Of a DNA stretch of 64,000 nucleotides, positions 54,100 to 64,000 are shown piece by piece. The stretch is taken from assembly GCA_037127315.1 (NCBI GenBank), contig JBBBDQ010000192.1, positions 5,391,501 to 5,455,500 on the forward strand, given 5' to 3'. How positions within the stretch are numbered: the first letter of the stretch is position 1; each line of letters opens with the position of its first letter. A model generated the notes under the pieces. It saw nothing but the letters and a program-made list of their open reading frames with translations. It was not told where the DNA came from and did no database searches. Source of the DNA: Ascarosepion bandense. Its lineage: Eukaryota; Mollusca; Cephalopoda; Sepiida; Sepiidae. The translations under genes were made by a program, and so were the position numbers.

Positions 54100-55190
54100 T
54101 GAATAATTATAATCAGAGGAGAATCTATGAAATTTATAAACTATATTATATTTTATAAAATTATATATACAACTCTTTGCTTAAGTCTGTCATTGTACGA
54201 AACATGTAGACATGAAAATGTATTTTTCCTATTATCTTCTTTATTTTATTGTCATATGAACTACACTACATTCTATTGATTTCATAATTAATTTAATTAT
54301 GTTTTCACCCTATTTCTCACTATTTTCTTCTATTTTTCTCACTATTATTATATATTTTATAGTTGTTTATTATAATTATTATTATTATTTCTTTTATTAT
54401 TATTAACATCATTAGTTTTATCATTTTTATTTTATTATTTATTTATATTACAATTGTAAAATGACAATATGGTACGGTATTTTAAGTTTGTTTTAATATT
54501 TATATATTATTTATATTGTAATAATTTTACATTATTTAGTATTTCTTTTAAAGATTCTAACGAACCATTAACACTTTATTTTTTCAAAATTTAATTTATT
54601 TATTTATAAAAAGTTTGCTTACTTGTATACATTATTTATTTCTCTAGAATTTTAAATGAAATATATTTTTCGTTTTATGATCCAGACTCATAAACGCACA
54701 CCTTATTCTCTCATGCACATACATTCACACATGATTCATTTTATTTAACAGAAAATCATTCCATCGCTTGACACGCGTATGTGAAATAAATAATGTATAT
54801 TATATTTATTTCACATACTAGCTTTACTGACTCATAAACGCACACATTTGTACATGATTCTCTCTTTTTAAAAAAAGAAAATCGTTCCATCACGTGACAC
54901 AAGCATTTTTGCTACAATTTTAAATGGAAATGTATTTCGTTGCTGTCATTATTCACACACACACTTAACTTATCTATATTTTAAATACACTTGGCTTGAC
55001 ACACATTAGTTTTACTTACATATAGTATACTTACATTCATAAACATTTAATGTTTTAAATGTTTCTTAAACAGACATATTCCTCTCTACATTTAAAACAT
55101 TCATCCACTACTTTATTACTCGTGACACATATCTGACCAATGAAATCAAACCTCAATCAACATATCGTCTCTGTGGATTTAAAAAAAAAA
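54100..55190. other. AT-rich region with possible PLE-associated repeats
   Basis: A TACGAAACATGTAGAC string near 54196 resembles a PLE boundary. A repeated unit (CTCATAAACGCACAC, near 54687 and 54830; CCATCRCKTGACAC, near 54760 and 54887) occurs twice. No coding sequence recognised. Confidence 0.4.
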
Positions 55191-55219
55191 TTTTTTTAAT
55201 TTTAAAAAAGATTTTATAT

Positions 55220-55290
55220 CATTCGTCTTTAAAATATCTCTGAGTGAAGAAGCTTGTTCAAGTGAAACATGTTTAAAGACACTTTTCTCC
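55220..55290 (+). repeat. Hammerhead-like core at a PLE-type boundary
   Basis: GTCTTTAAA (55225-55233) and TTTAAAGAC (55272-55280) are inverted partners enclosing TGAAGA, a CTTG-TT-CAAG hairpin and GAAAC. The arrangement equals a hammerhead: flanking stem, CUGANGA-like box, stem II, GAAA. The first C of the box is altered. Confidence 0.45.
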
Positions 55291-55817
55291 TCCCTGTTCT
55301 TTATTCATCTTGTCAGATTTCGATCCATAATCAACTCATATGCATATTAATAAAAAAAATAAATTGACAGATAAAAATACACAACTAAAAGAAACTAGCA
55401 GGCATGAAATTGAAAGAAGAGAATTTGGCATGAAATGTTTGCATTGATTGATGCTTAAATAATGACAGACAGACAAATGGCATGATGAAAAATAAGGGAA
55501 CAGAACAAATAATAATACCACTAAATAAAAATTATTATTGATAAAATTAAAAACAACAGAGTCTTATGTAATGTTTTGAAAAATATAGAATAAAGAAATA
55601 CCTTTATCTCAAAAAATGCTTAGACAATACAGGAAAGCCAAATGATATTATTATTAACTAAAACATTGCGTGAAAAAAAAAAAAAAAAAAAGCAACAAAC
55701 AAGAAAATAAATATTTTGATTGAATAATGAAAAATATGTCTCTGAAATTTAGAAAATAAACAATCTCTAATAAATTTTTCATAACGATATAATAAATATA
55801 TATATTTAAATTTGTTT

Positions 55818-56125
55818 GAACAATATTTTTCATGGATACTCGTATTTTAGTGGATAGTCTGTTTCATTTTTTTTTTTTCGAAATTAAACTTAATTCAATC
55901 GTAATTTTGTGGTCGAGTGGTAAAACATACCTGACCTAATGGTAGCATCTCCCTGGTATATGGGAGTATGTAGGTTCGAATTCTGCTAGAAGATAGATAT
56001 TTTCCTAACAAGATTTCTTGAACTTCTAGGCCAGTGGATAAAATGTACTGTTTAATTATAGAAAAAAAAGACTATCCACTCAAATATGAGTATCCATGAA
56101 AAATAATGCTCAAATAAATAAATTT
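55818..56125 (+). mobile_element. tRNA-derived SINE, family C, with inverted tail copy
   Basis: A tRNA-Leu/Ser-like head at about 55910-55995: A-box TGGTCGAGTGG, long variable arm (CTCCC/GGGAG) and B-box GGTTCGAATTC. The body follows: AACAAGATTTCTTGAACTTC, GGCCAGTGGATAAAATGTAC, then GAGTATCCATGAAAAAT. An inverted copy of the last ~45 bp (ATGGATACTCGTATTTTAGT) stands at 55832-55870, before the head, so the locus is bounded by inverted repeats. Family C also forms the inverted pair at 59519-59997. Confidence 0.8.
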
Positions 56126-56164
56126 AAATAAATTTAAATTTTGCCCTAGAAATATCATAAATAC

Positions 56165-56587
56165 ACAATCCCAGTCGAGCTGAACAAGAAAATTAAATTA
56201 ATTATCTACTATAAAAAATTTTTAAAACATCTAACCTTATCATCAGAAAAAACAACACACCTGCAAAATAAAAATTACAAAAAAATGATTATTTACAAGT
56301 TAAAATGCTCTTTAAGGCACTGTGTTCCTGATCAAACCAAACTCATAAGTAATCACATTGGTCATACTACCACAAGCCTATCTAGACGACTCACATTACA
56401 CCTACCTGATTATAGCTTAATTAGGACACATTTAGACACACATAAAAACCTACCAAACTCCATCCAAAACATACTAACAGAAAATACATGTATAATACTA
56501 ATAACGTCAGCCACAAACAATGAAAAGCTTAAAATAATGAAAGCCCTAATAATAAAAATGGAAAAGCCAACATTCAATAACATTTAA
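56165..56587 (+). pseudogene. Penelope-like element C-terminal GIY-YIG endonuclease
   Basis: IPVELNKKIKLIIYYKKFLK leads into a 100-codon open frame from 56285: MIIYKLKCSLRHCVPDQTK, then NHIGHTTTSLSRRLTLHLPD and ILTENTCIILI. This is the C-terminal GIY-YIG endonuclease of PLEs, whose usual pattern is IYKYTCxxxECxxxxxxYIGHTTTTLSRRLTxHLxD. The GIY motif is IYK and the YIG motif is HIG, with the following Arg retained. The frame ends TAA at about 56588. The reverse transcriptase is absent, so this is an isolated 3' fragment. It is the best-preserved PLE frame in the window. Confidence 0.85.
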
Positions 56588-56876
56588 GTACAAACATAGC
56601 CAAACTGCTGACAGTGTTTGGAAAATAGAACATTCTCATAACTACAGGCGCATACATAAAAAAGCCAACATATTCATTTCAAAATAAAAAAATAAAAATT
56701 GGCCTTGATAATGATTAAAAGAATAGCCAAAAGTGTTTGGATCTGCAGAACTTTTGAACAGTTTTACACACTTTGTGCCCAGAAAAGAAAACACTTGTAT
56801 GAAAATAAGAAAAATTATATAAATAGCTTAATTGCAGTACCAGTAATGAAACTTGTATAAAAAGGGAATTGCTGCC

Positions 56877-56879
<3 letters not shown>

Positions 56880-56936
<57 letters not shown>
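56880..56936. repeat. (TA)n microsatellite
   Basis: About 28 TA units. Confidence 0.97.
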
Positions 56937-56938
<2 letters not shown>

Positions 56939-57604
56939 AGCAGCTAAACTAGCAGGATAGACCGGTGTTGCTCGGGTGTAATGAAAGCTTTAAAAATAAT
57001 CCATGGTCCTGGAACTCAGACTCTTTGGATGTTGGCACAAAAGACTAAAAAGCAATAGTTGTTTCCAGTTAAAGCAAAACCGTAGACTGAAAGAAAAATG
57101 AATGGATGTAAGTCAAACTTTCATTTCCTGGTATCAATATCAAATAAGTTTTTTCGTCGTAAACTGAATTTTGATGGCTAAATAAGTCCTCTGAGTAAAT
57201 GGTATCATGGCTGAGACTAAGAACTACAATTATACCTACTTAGAGCCAAACCCGAAGCAAAAACTAAAATAAAAGTGCTGAGAAAAATACAGACATACAG
57301 GCAGATAAACAGACACACACACAAACATCTTGCCTTTTATATATATATATTATCGGTTTTTGCACTATTGTAAGAACTGCAGCCTTGAAACTTCCGAATA
57401 TCCTTTCTTATGTTTTTGTCTATGAGTGTATCACATTTGATTAAAATCGGACAACTCCTTTTATAACCCGATTTTTTTGAGTATCGATATTTATCGGGAG
57501 TACCTCGACACAAAACCTAGCTAAGAACACTCGCAGACGCTTATAGTACAACTGTGTAAATTTTCAAAAATGTCAGTCCCGCCGTTTTGAAGTCTGTAGG
57601 TAAC

Positions 57605-57669
<65 letters not shown>

Positions 57670-57695
57670 GTTCCATTTATAAATAAGTTAAGATT
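56937..57695 (+). mobile_element. Helitron/Helentron-like non-autonomous repeat, copy 1
   Basis: Begins near AAACTAGCAGGATAGACCGG, then TGTTGCTCGGG; in reverse this is a CCCGAGCAACACCGG hairpin followed by CTAG, the layout of a Helitron 3' end. The interior has a TATA run at 57336-57350, then GCCGTTTTGAAGTCTGTAGG, a (AC)n run (57606-57667) and AAAGTTCCATTTATAAATAA. An inverted copy spans 63435-64000. No protein is encoded. Confidence 0.55.
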
Positions 57696-57754
57696 TAGAT
57701 AGATATATACTCTGGAAGAATGGTAGACTTTGAAAAAACAGTAGCTACTCTAGC

Positions 57755-57757
<3 letters not shown>

Positions 57758-57808
<51 letters not shown>
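57758..57808. repeat. (TA)n microsatellite
   Basis: About 25 TA units. Confidence 0.97.
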
Positions 57809-57811
<3 letters not shown>

Positions 57812-57829
57812 CCAGGTGCTTAATAATGA

Positions 57830-59375
57830 AAACGCATTAATTTTACACAAGAATTATTAAGATTCAAACATAATTTTCTATGCCAATATACTTAATCTAT
57901 TGTATTAATCATATGGATAAAATATTTATTCAATGACAATTCAAAATCAATCATGCCAGGCTACTGATATATCATATATATGATCCTTCCCTTGTATATA
58001 CACAATGATAAAAGAAATTCAAAGTGAGTCAATAAACAAAAACTGAACTTCAATTGGAAAATATTTACAGATAATTTTATGAGGAGCAAAAATAAAATAT
58101 ACTTTTTTGAACCAGAAAGATTGGATATCATCGTTATATTGAGTGCAAAGGGCCTGTTTGCCAGGGAAAAAGTATTTGAAACCATGATTTCCATAGTAGA
58201 AACTACTAGTAGTACATTTAGTACATATATTAAAACTGGAAGATAGTAACTCTGAAATCAAAATTTGGTTAATAAACAAAATGTAGTATATGTTGTCTTT
58301 TTAGTATTGTCATTTTTATTTACGTTACAGAAATACAACTTTTAACAAACACCACAATATTAATAACTACGCAATACTATTAATAAACTACTCAATTGTC
58401 TGTTTAACAGACTTATCTTGATTCATTCGGTCCTAAAATTGTTGGCTCAATAAGGTTTTATGTGAGAACAAATAACCGAAGGGAAATTTTAGTTTAAAAG
58501 AAATAAACAGGAAATGAAAAATTCATCAATAAAGAAAGAGATACAAAAATGACAATTATATAACCCCCACACATCTACAAATATATAAACATCCTTCATA
58601 AATGAAAAAAATTATTTTATATATACACACACACATTTTTTTATAATTATTATATGCAAAATGATTTGTGGAATTTAAGGTGCAAAAATATCTTTCTCAA
58701 AGAAAGAAATAGTTCACAGAAATAACTTCATTTTCTGGTAGAGTGATTTAAAGATATGTCTAAAATGAACAATCTGTCTAAAATGAACAAATCTAACAAG
58801 ACACCAAAGATGCTGTATAGCTTGAAGTTGGAAGCAGCTATTCGTTTTGTTTAAATTTATTAAACTTTACACGTGTGCACACACCTTATTTAAATTAAAT
58901 TTATCAAATTCAAAAGCATGTATTCAAAATGAAGGCGTTTTATCTGAAGATATTCATTTAAACATAAACTGCAGTTTTATAAGTTTTCAAAGAAAAAGAT
59001 ATATTTACCTGGATTACAGGGATTCTTTTTGTTAAACCAAGGGATTTGGTTCCTTAAAGTTCTTATTACTTCAGGGACCAACATTATTGAAAATTTAAAA
59101 CCTAAGCCGTTAGATTAGCAAGTGAAAGAAAGCAGTAAGTAGAGTGTGAGAAGAAGTCAGTGTCGCTCAGAATATTTTATATTTTACATTAGCTAAAAAA
59201 GTATAAAAAGTAAATAGGAAAACCCTTCTGAAAAATAATAATTTTTTTGTTTTTCAAAACCTGTTTTTATAGCTGACTGTCAACAAGAAAAATTGGGACA
59301 AAGAGTCAGTAGGCACACCTGCTTTACTCTTTTTTTCTTTTCTGTCTCATTGTGCATTCATATGTAAAATCCTGA
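57830..59375. other. Unassigned AT-rich region
   Basis: No gene recognised. The duplicated TCTAAAATGAACAA (58759-58790) is the only local repeat noted. Confidence 0.4.
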
Positions 59376-59380
59376 AGGTA

Positions 59381-59405
59381 GCTTTCTCTCTCTCTCTCTC
59401 TCTCT

Positions 59406-59466
<61 letters not shown>
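59381..59466. repeat. (CT)n(TA)n(TGTA)n microsatellite
   Basis: CT run, TA run and GTAT units in sequence. Confidence 0.96.
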
Positions 59467-59471
<5 letters not shown>

Positions 59472-59518
59472 TGACGAAATCCGTTACAAAATGAATTAAC
59501 TCTGACATATATTTTTTT

Positions 59519-59997
59519 GTTTAAACATTAAATGGATACTCATATTTGAGCAGACGCTCTGTTTTTTATGAGTAAACAGTATATTTATTTGCATCTACTG
59601 GCCTGAATAATAGAGAAATCTTGTTAGAAAAATATACGTCCTCTGGCAGGATTTGAACCACGAAAGAAACCATCATTAGATCTGACGTGTCTTAACCACC
59701 CCACCACGTAGAACTAATAAACAAATCCCAAAAAGTGCTTTTAAGCACACATTTTCCTGATTTTTCGAAATATTCATGTTTTTTCTGTTGTATGGTCAAA
59801 CAGTTAAAACACATTAGATCTAATGATGGTTTCCCTTAAGGGATACAGGTTTGATCCTGCTAGACGACACATTTTTGCAACAAGATTTCGCTATTGTTCA
59901 GGCCAGTAGCTGTAAATAAATATACTGTGTAATTATAAAAACAGAGCATCTATTCAAATACAAGTATCCATTAAAAAATAATTGTTTAAACAAATAA
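59519..59997. mobile_element. Head-to-head inverted pair of family C SINEs
   Basis: Left copy on the - strand: B-box region GGATTTGAACCACG near 59649, A-box TGGGGTGGTTAAG in reverse near 59690-59703. Right copy on the + strand: TGGTCAAACAGTTAAAACAC at 59793, B-box GGTTTGATCC near 59848. Both carry CATTAGATCTAATGATGGTTTC-like anticodon-arm sequence, the body AGGCCAGTAG and the ends GGATACTCATATTTGAG (left) and CAAATACAAGTATCC (right). TTTGTTTAAAC and GTTTAAACAAA mark the outer limits. The whole 480 bp can fold into one hairpin with a ~90-bp centre. Confidence 0.85.

Positions 59998-60000
<3 letters not shown>

Positions 60001-60034
<34 letters not shown>
60001..60034. repeat. (TA)n microsatellite
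   Basis: TA run abutting the inverted SINE pair. Confidence 0.96.
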
Positions 60035-60037
<3 letters not shown>

Positions 60038-60419
60038 TGATGATGATAGCTTGTTAATTTAATGAGTCCCAGGATGTACGGATTTGATTTGAATGAGTCT
60101 CCTGAAAAAAATTCTATGCTTCTCCAGGAAAGTCTATTAGTCTAAACTATAATTTCTTAATAAATTTTAGTGTTAAACTGCAGAGCTCCAGATTAATTTT
60201 TATTTATTTTTTTTACCATCGTCCCAAAAAACAAATTTAATCATTCTGAATCACTTAAATTGACAGAACAAATGTGTTTTTTTAAAAAAATTAAATTCTT
60301 ACATTTAAAACAAAACAGTATTTACACTTAGTCACAGTTCAATTAAGAAAGTATATAGCTTATTTTAAAGTATAATATTTTTTTTTACTTTCAGTTTAAA
60401 ATATTGCAGAAATGCATTA

Positions 60420-60910
60420 TTTAGCAAGACTAGTGTAGGGGATTTGGTATTTGCTGGGTTGTATGCGCTTCCGTATTTTACGGGTCTGGCTCTCAGATTA
60501 TTTCCCCCACAAATACAACACTCTGTTTTACCATCGCGCAAAGTGAAAGGAACAATTTACAACGGACATTAAACAACAAACAATTTATTACGTGAAAAAT
60601 AAAATGGTACGTGGAAACAGATAAAATACATGATGCGAAAATTGCCTTTTGGGAAATAAAACTTGGCAAGAAGTTAAATTTGTTCAAAGATGTGTATAAG
60701 TTTACATTAGCAGAGTCCGTAAATAAGCCTTTCCTACTTACATTTAGTTCATTTCAGGTGGCGACAGCGTGTCGCGTTGCTGAAAGAAAGTTCGTCGGTT
60801 TTTCCTTTTCAAAGTCCTCGGAGCTAGGTCATGAACTTTTGGCGTGGAAGAAATGACTTGGCCGGACAAAGTGTCTGTGGCATGCGGACTTAATGGCTAG
60901 CTTGATGACT
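60420..60910. other. Unassigned CpG-bearing segment
   Basis: Richer in CpG than its surroundings (GTGGCGACAGCGTGTCGCGT at 60759-60778). An open frame at 60611-60856 on the + strand has no recognised domain, and a TTCATTTCAG-GTGG context inside it could be an acceptor. Together with 60990-61180 it may be promoter or LTR DNA. Confidence 0.35.
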
Positions 60911-60998
60911 GACCTTTTTTTTCTAACTGTGTGTATTATATACATTAATAGGGGATCAAAGAATCTTCCTAACATTAGGGTGTGAAAACATTTATTGA

Positions 60999-61180
60999 CC
61001 AATCAGATTTATTATTTTACTATTTTGTTTTGGGGCCTAAATATTTTTGTGTTAATTTACTTCCGATCCTATTTTTCTAGAATGTTCTTATTCTAAGTTT
61101 TTAGCTGATTGGTTGAGAAATATAAAAATGTAATCTAAATTCTACTGCCGTTTTGATCCAATTTTTCTAGAATGTTCTAT
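60999..61180. promoter_or_regulatory. Promoter-like cluster: CCAAT boxes, TATA and two heat-shock elements
   Basis: CCAAT at 60999, inverted CCAAT (ATTGG) at 61108, TATAAAAA at 61121, and two identical perfect heat-shock elements, TTCTAGAATGTTC, at 61075-61087 and 61165-61177, exactly 90 bp apart. The elements match the TTCnnGAAnnTTC consensus bound by heat-shock factor. No downstream gene is recognised in the window. Confidence 0.5.
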
Positions 61181-61199
61181 TGTGATTTCCTGTTGCTTA

Positions 61200-63270
61200 T
61201 TTTAATAGAAAAAAAAAAAAAAGTATCCCATACTAGCAATTTAGTACTTTAAGGTAGGTACTTCCACTAAATTGCTGAAAAAACATCATAGTATAAAGAA
61301 AAATGGCCCTAAACTTAATAAAAACAAACTTTTCCCATCAAAATGTTTATTTATTAAGAGGAAAGATTAAAGAATTTTTTAACTATTGTAAAAAATTTTT
61401 TTAATCTTTTCTAGCACGTTAGAAATTTTGATAAAAATCTTGTTTTTATTTTCGTTAGCGGGGGGGGGGGGCACATTGTTATAATAGTTTACAATGGAAA
61501 ATGTAGTATTACATAATTCACTTTTTTTCGGTGACAAACACATTAATTTGGAAATTCTAGCAAAAATCAAATAATTGTCAGTTTTAATGAAATTTTCAGG
61601 ATTTATTCACAAATAAATGAAAATATTTTTGAAATCATTATTTTTTAAAAATTTTGGTAAAAATATATATTTTTTTACATCTGTTACCACCCTTCATGTA
61701 AATTCATGAAGTTTTAAGAAATTAGATTTTGTTGGAAAATCAGTTTTATTAGTTAAACGCAGGACTCATTGAGGAATGTAAATCATGTATTATTTTTTTC
61801 AAACATTTGGCTTTTATTTTCAAAAATCTACTCCGAAATAAAAAATGCAATAAAACTATGACATTATTTAATCTAATATGCTTTTAATTGCTTTAATAAA
61901 TAATATATATTAAGGACATTATAGCCTGAAGAAAAAAGTTTTTTGATTAATAATGAACATTTCAAAGAATTGTTTTCATTTTTTTTTATTATAATAATTT
62001 ATAAAGTTTCAGAAATATTTTAAAATTATTCTAAAATTTGTTGGGATTAGGTTAAGTTATTAAGTGAAGACTACATTTACTATTTGAAAATTGAAAAATT
62101 AATTACAAACCATTAAGCCTTCGTATTTTTAAAATAATTTTTATTTTTTTATGTATTTGAAATTCTTTTTGTTGTATGATAATATCTGTGTGTACTGTAA
62201 AGGTCATGTGTTTCACGGTTTCTTCCTCTTACAGGAAAAAAAAAATTGGCAGTCACTTGTGACCACCATAGAAACTTATCTCGCATCTGGCTGTCATCAC
62301 ATGTCAAATTATACGAGGGAAAGGTCAGAAAGATCAACATTCCATGATTAAGAAATAGTTTTATTCTAAATTTCATGCTATAAATAAGTAATATATGTGT
62401 AAATCAGATTAATTTAACATTAAATTTTCTGATTTTCTGAAAATAACATGTCAGAGAAGTATATTCTATTTTTGCAAGATTTTAAAATTGAGAATCTACT
62501 TCCATTTACAAATGTGTCAATTGCTAAAAAAATGGCAGAAAAATTAAAAATTCAAAAAATCTCTAAATTTTTGATACCAATCAATATAATTTCTACTTGA
62601 AATATACCAGAGTATTTTGCTTACTGGAAATAATAAATGTAATCATTTAGCTTTCAGTTAAAGCTAAAATAAAAGCTTTCAGAAAAACTTTCCCATTTTC
62701 AAAATTTAATTTCAAAAGCGTAGATATCTATTACCGGCTACCAAGGTTTTTATTTTGGGGAGAATTAATAAAGATCAGTTTTATTTATTTCTTCATGTTT
62801 CTTCTAGGCCCTAAAAAAGAACAAACGTAAAGCTTTTGTACATATAATTATTTGAAAAAGTTGTTAGTACTCATGGGTTTTAATCCATCCTTAATAATGG
62901 TATTGGTAAGGTTCGTTTTCGATGACCAAAAATTATTTTTAAGAAACTTAATTTAAGTTGGGAATTAGTTCAAAGCAACTTTTTCTCTGGGTAAGGGAAC
63001 GAGAAAAGCTTTCTTTGATAAAACAACTAAAGCCGTCTAACCTCCACCTTATACCCCATCCGATGTAATTAATTTCATCTCACCAACTTCTCACAAATTT
63101 AAATTCTTCACTTTCCAAGAAAGCAAACATCAGTTAGCTTGAAATGGCAGGGGGAAGAAAAAAGAAAACAGAAAGAAAAGGAGGTAAATCATGATATTTT
63201 CGGTGGAAACTTCCGGTTCAAAATAAAACAAAGCGACTTTTTATCACTTAACTGAGAACACACATCGTTT
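61200..63270. other. Unassigned AT-rich region
   Basis: No gene recognised. A G-run (61460-61470) and abundant A/T runs only. Confidence 0.4.
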
Positions 63271-63411
63271 TTAATTATGGAAAAATTGAGGTGCATCCCT
63301 GGGATGCATGGATACGATTTTCTTGTGTCCTTTTATATTTTTATGCTTCAGGGACACAGGACACATACCAATCAGCATCTCTGTATATGTTTGGAAAATC
63401 CTGAAGGTGGC

Positions 63412-63434
63412 TATATATATATATATATATATAT
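63412..63434. repeat. (TA)n microsatellite
   Basis: TA run at the border of the inverted Helentron-like copy. Confidence 0.93.
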
Positions 63435-64000
63435 AAACTTATTTATAAATGGAACTTTGTGTGTGTGTATGTGTGTGCGTGTCTGTGTCTGTATCTGTGT
63501 ATGTGTGTGTCCATTACCTATAGACTCCGAAACGGCTAAACCGATTTTCTTGAAAATTTACACAGTTGTACTATAAGCGTTTGAGAGAGTTCTTAGCTAG
63601 GTTTTGTGCTGAGGTACCTCTAATAAATATCGAAAAGAATCGGGTTATAGAAGTAGTGGTCTGATTTTAATCAAATTTGATACACTCATAGACAAAGACA
63701 TAAGAAACGATATTCAGAAGTTTCAAGGCTGCAGTTCTTACAATAGTGCAGAAAATCGATAATACATATATATAAAAGGTAAGATGCTTGTTTGTGTGTC
63801 TGTTTATCTGCCTGTATGTCTGTATTTTTTCAGCCTTTTTATTTTGTTTTGCTTCGGGTTTGGCTCTAAGTAGGTATAATTGTAGTTCTTGGTCACAGCC
63901 ATGATACCATTTATTCAGAGGACTTATTTAGCCTTCAAAATTCAGTTTACGACAAAAAAAACTTATTTGATATTGATACCAGGAAATCAAAATTTGACTT
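63435..64000 (-). mobile_element. Helitron/Helentron-like non-autonomous repeat, copy 2 (runs off the window)
   Basis: Reverse complement of 57110-57690: AACTTATTTATAAATGGAAC, a GT run, CCGAAACGGCTAAACCGAT, TTTACACAGTTGTACTATAA, GGTTTGGCTCTAAGTAGGTA and GCCATGATACCATTTATTC in the same order. Its other end is outside the window. Confidence 0.85.

Noticed and set aside
55910..55995. Possible functional tRNA-Leu/Ser gene
   Set aside because: A and B boxes and a variable arm are visible, but no paired acceptor stem was found and it is fused to a repeated SINE body with further copies at 59.5-60 kb.
60611..60856. 81-codon frame as a gene
   Set aside because: No motif, an acceptor-like TTTCAG inside, and nearby promoter/LTR-like features; left unassigned.

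Overview
The window looks like a stretch of a large, AT-rich, repeat-dominated animal genome, most likely a mollusc and probably a cephalopod. This rests on microsatellites every few kilobases, intron-bearing eukaryotic gene structure, tRNA-derived SINEs, non-LTR elements with a characteristic 3' tail, many Penelope-like (PLE) fragments with GIY-YIG domains, Ty3/gypsy elements and Tc1/mariner relics. The species call is inference; no database was searched.

Host genes are few. Two intronless axonemal dynein light chain 4 (DNAL4/LC8-type) paralogues lie in tandem on the + strand (13879-14226 and 16798-17112). Each has a full palindromic CRE (TGACGTCA) about 385 bp upstream of its ATG. On the - strand, 24262-25355 is the terminal exon of a TRIM-type RING/B-box/coiled-coil protein whose upstream exons were not found. 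No other convincing host exon was recognised.

Layout: 0-5 kb holds a tRNA-SINE and a complete-ended but internally deleted Ty3/gypsy element with LTRs, a 4-bp target duplication, a primer-binding site and a purine tract. 5.6-9.9 kb holds hAT, mariner and Tc1 (DD34E) relics; the Tc1 copy has both inverted termini. 11-15.4 kb holds non-LTR relics, one split by a SINE. 13.4-17.8 kb is the dynein light-chain locus. 18.8-19.4 kb is a 52-bp tandem array. 20-23.4 kb holds mariner relics and an inverted SINE. 24-25.4 kb is the TRIM exon. 25.6-30.5 kb is bounded by an inverted repeat pair and holds a SINE trimer, purine-rich DNA, dense microsatellites and an 83-bp-arm palindrome. 30.55-32.88 kb is a 36-bp minisatellite. 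33-57 kb mixes mariner, PLE, LINE and gypsy fragments, including a gypsy element split by a LINE. 55-60 kb has a second tRNA-SINE family in inverted arrangement, and 57 and 63.4 kb carry inverted copies of a Helitron/Helentron-like repeat. 60.4-61.2 kb holds a promoter-like cluster with two perfect heat-shock elements.

The most interesting signals are the matched CREs at the dynein paralogues, a SINE that shares the 3' tail of the local LINE, hairpin-forming inverted SINE loci (possible A-to-I editing substrates), the 185-bp palindrome, the 36-bp and 52-bp arrays, hammerhead-ribozyme-like cores in PLE-type repeats, and the duplicated heat-shock elements. Nothing resembles a prokaryotic system, a CRISPR array or an intact virus.
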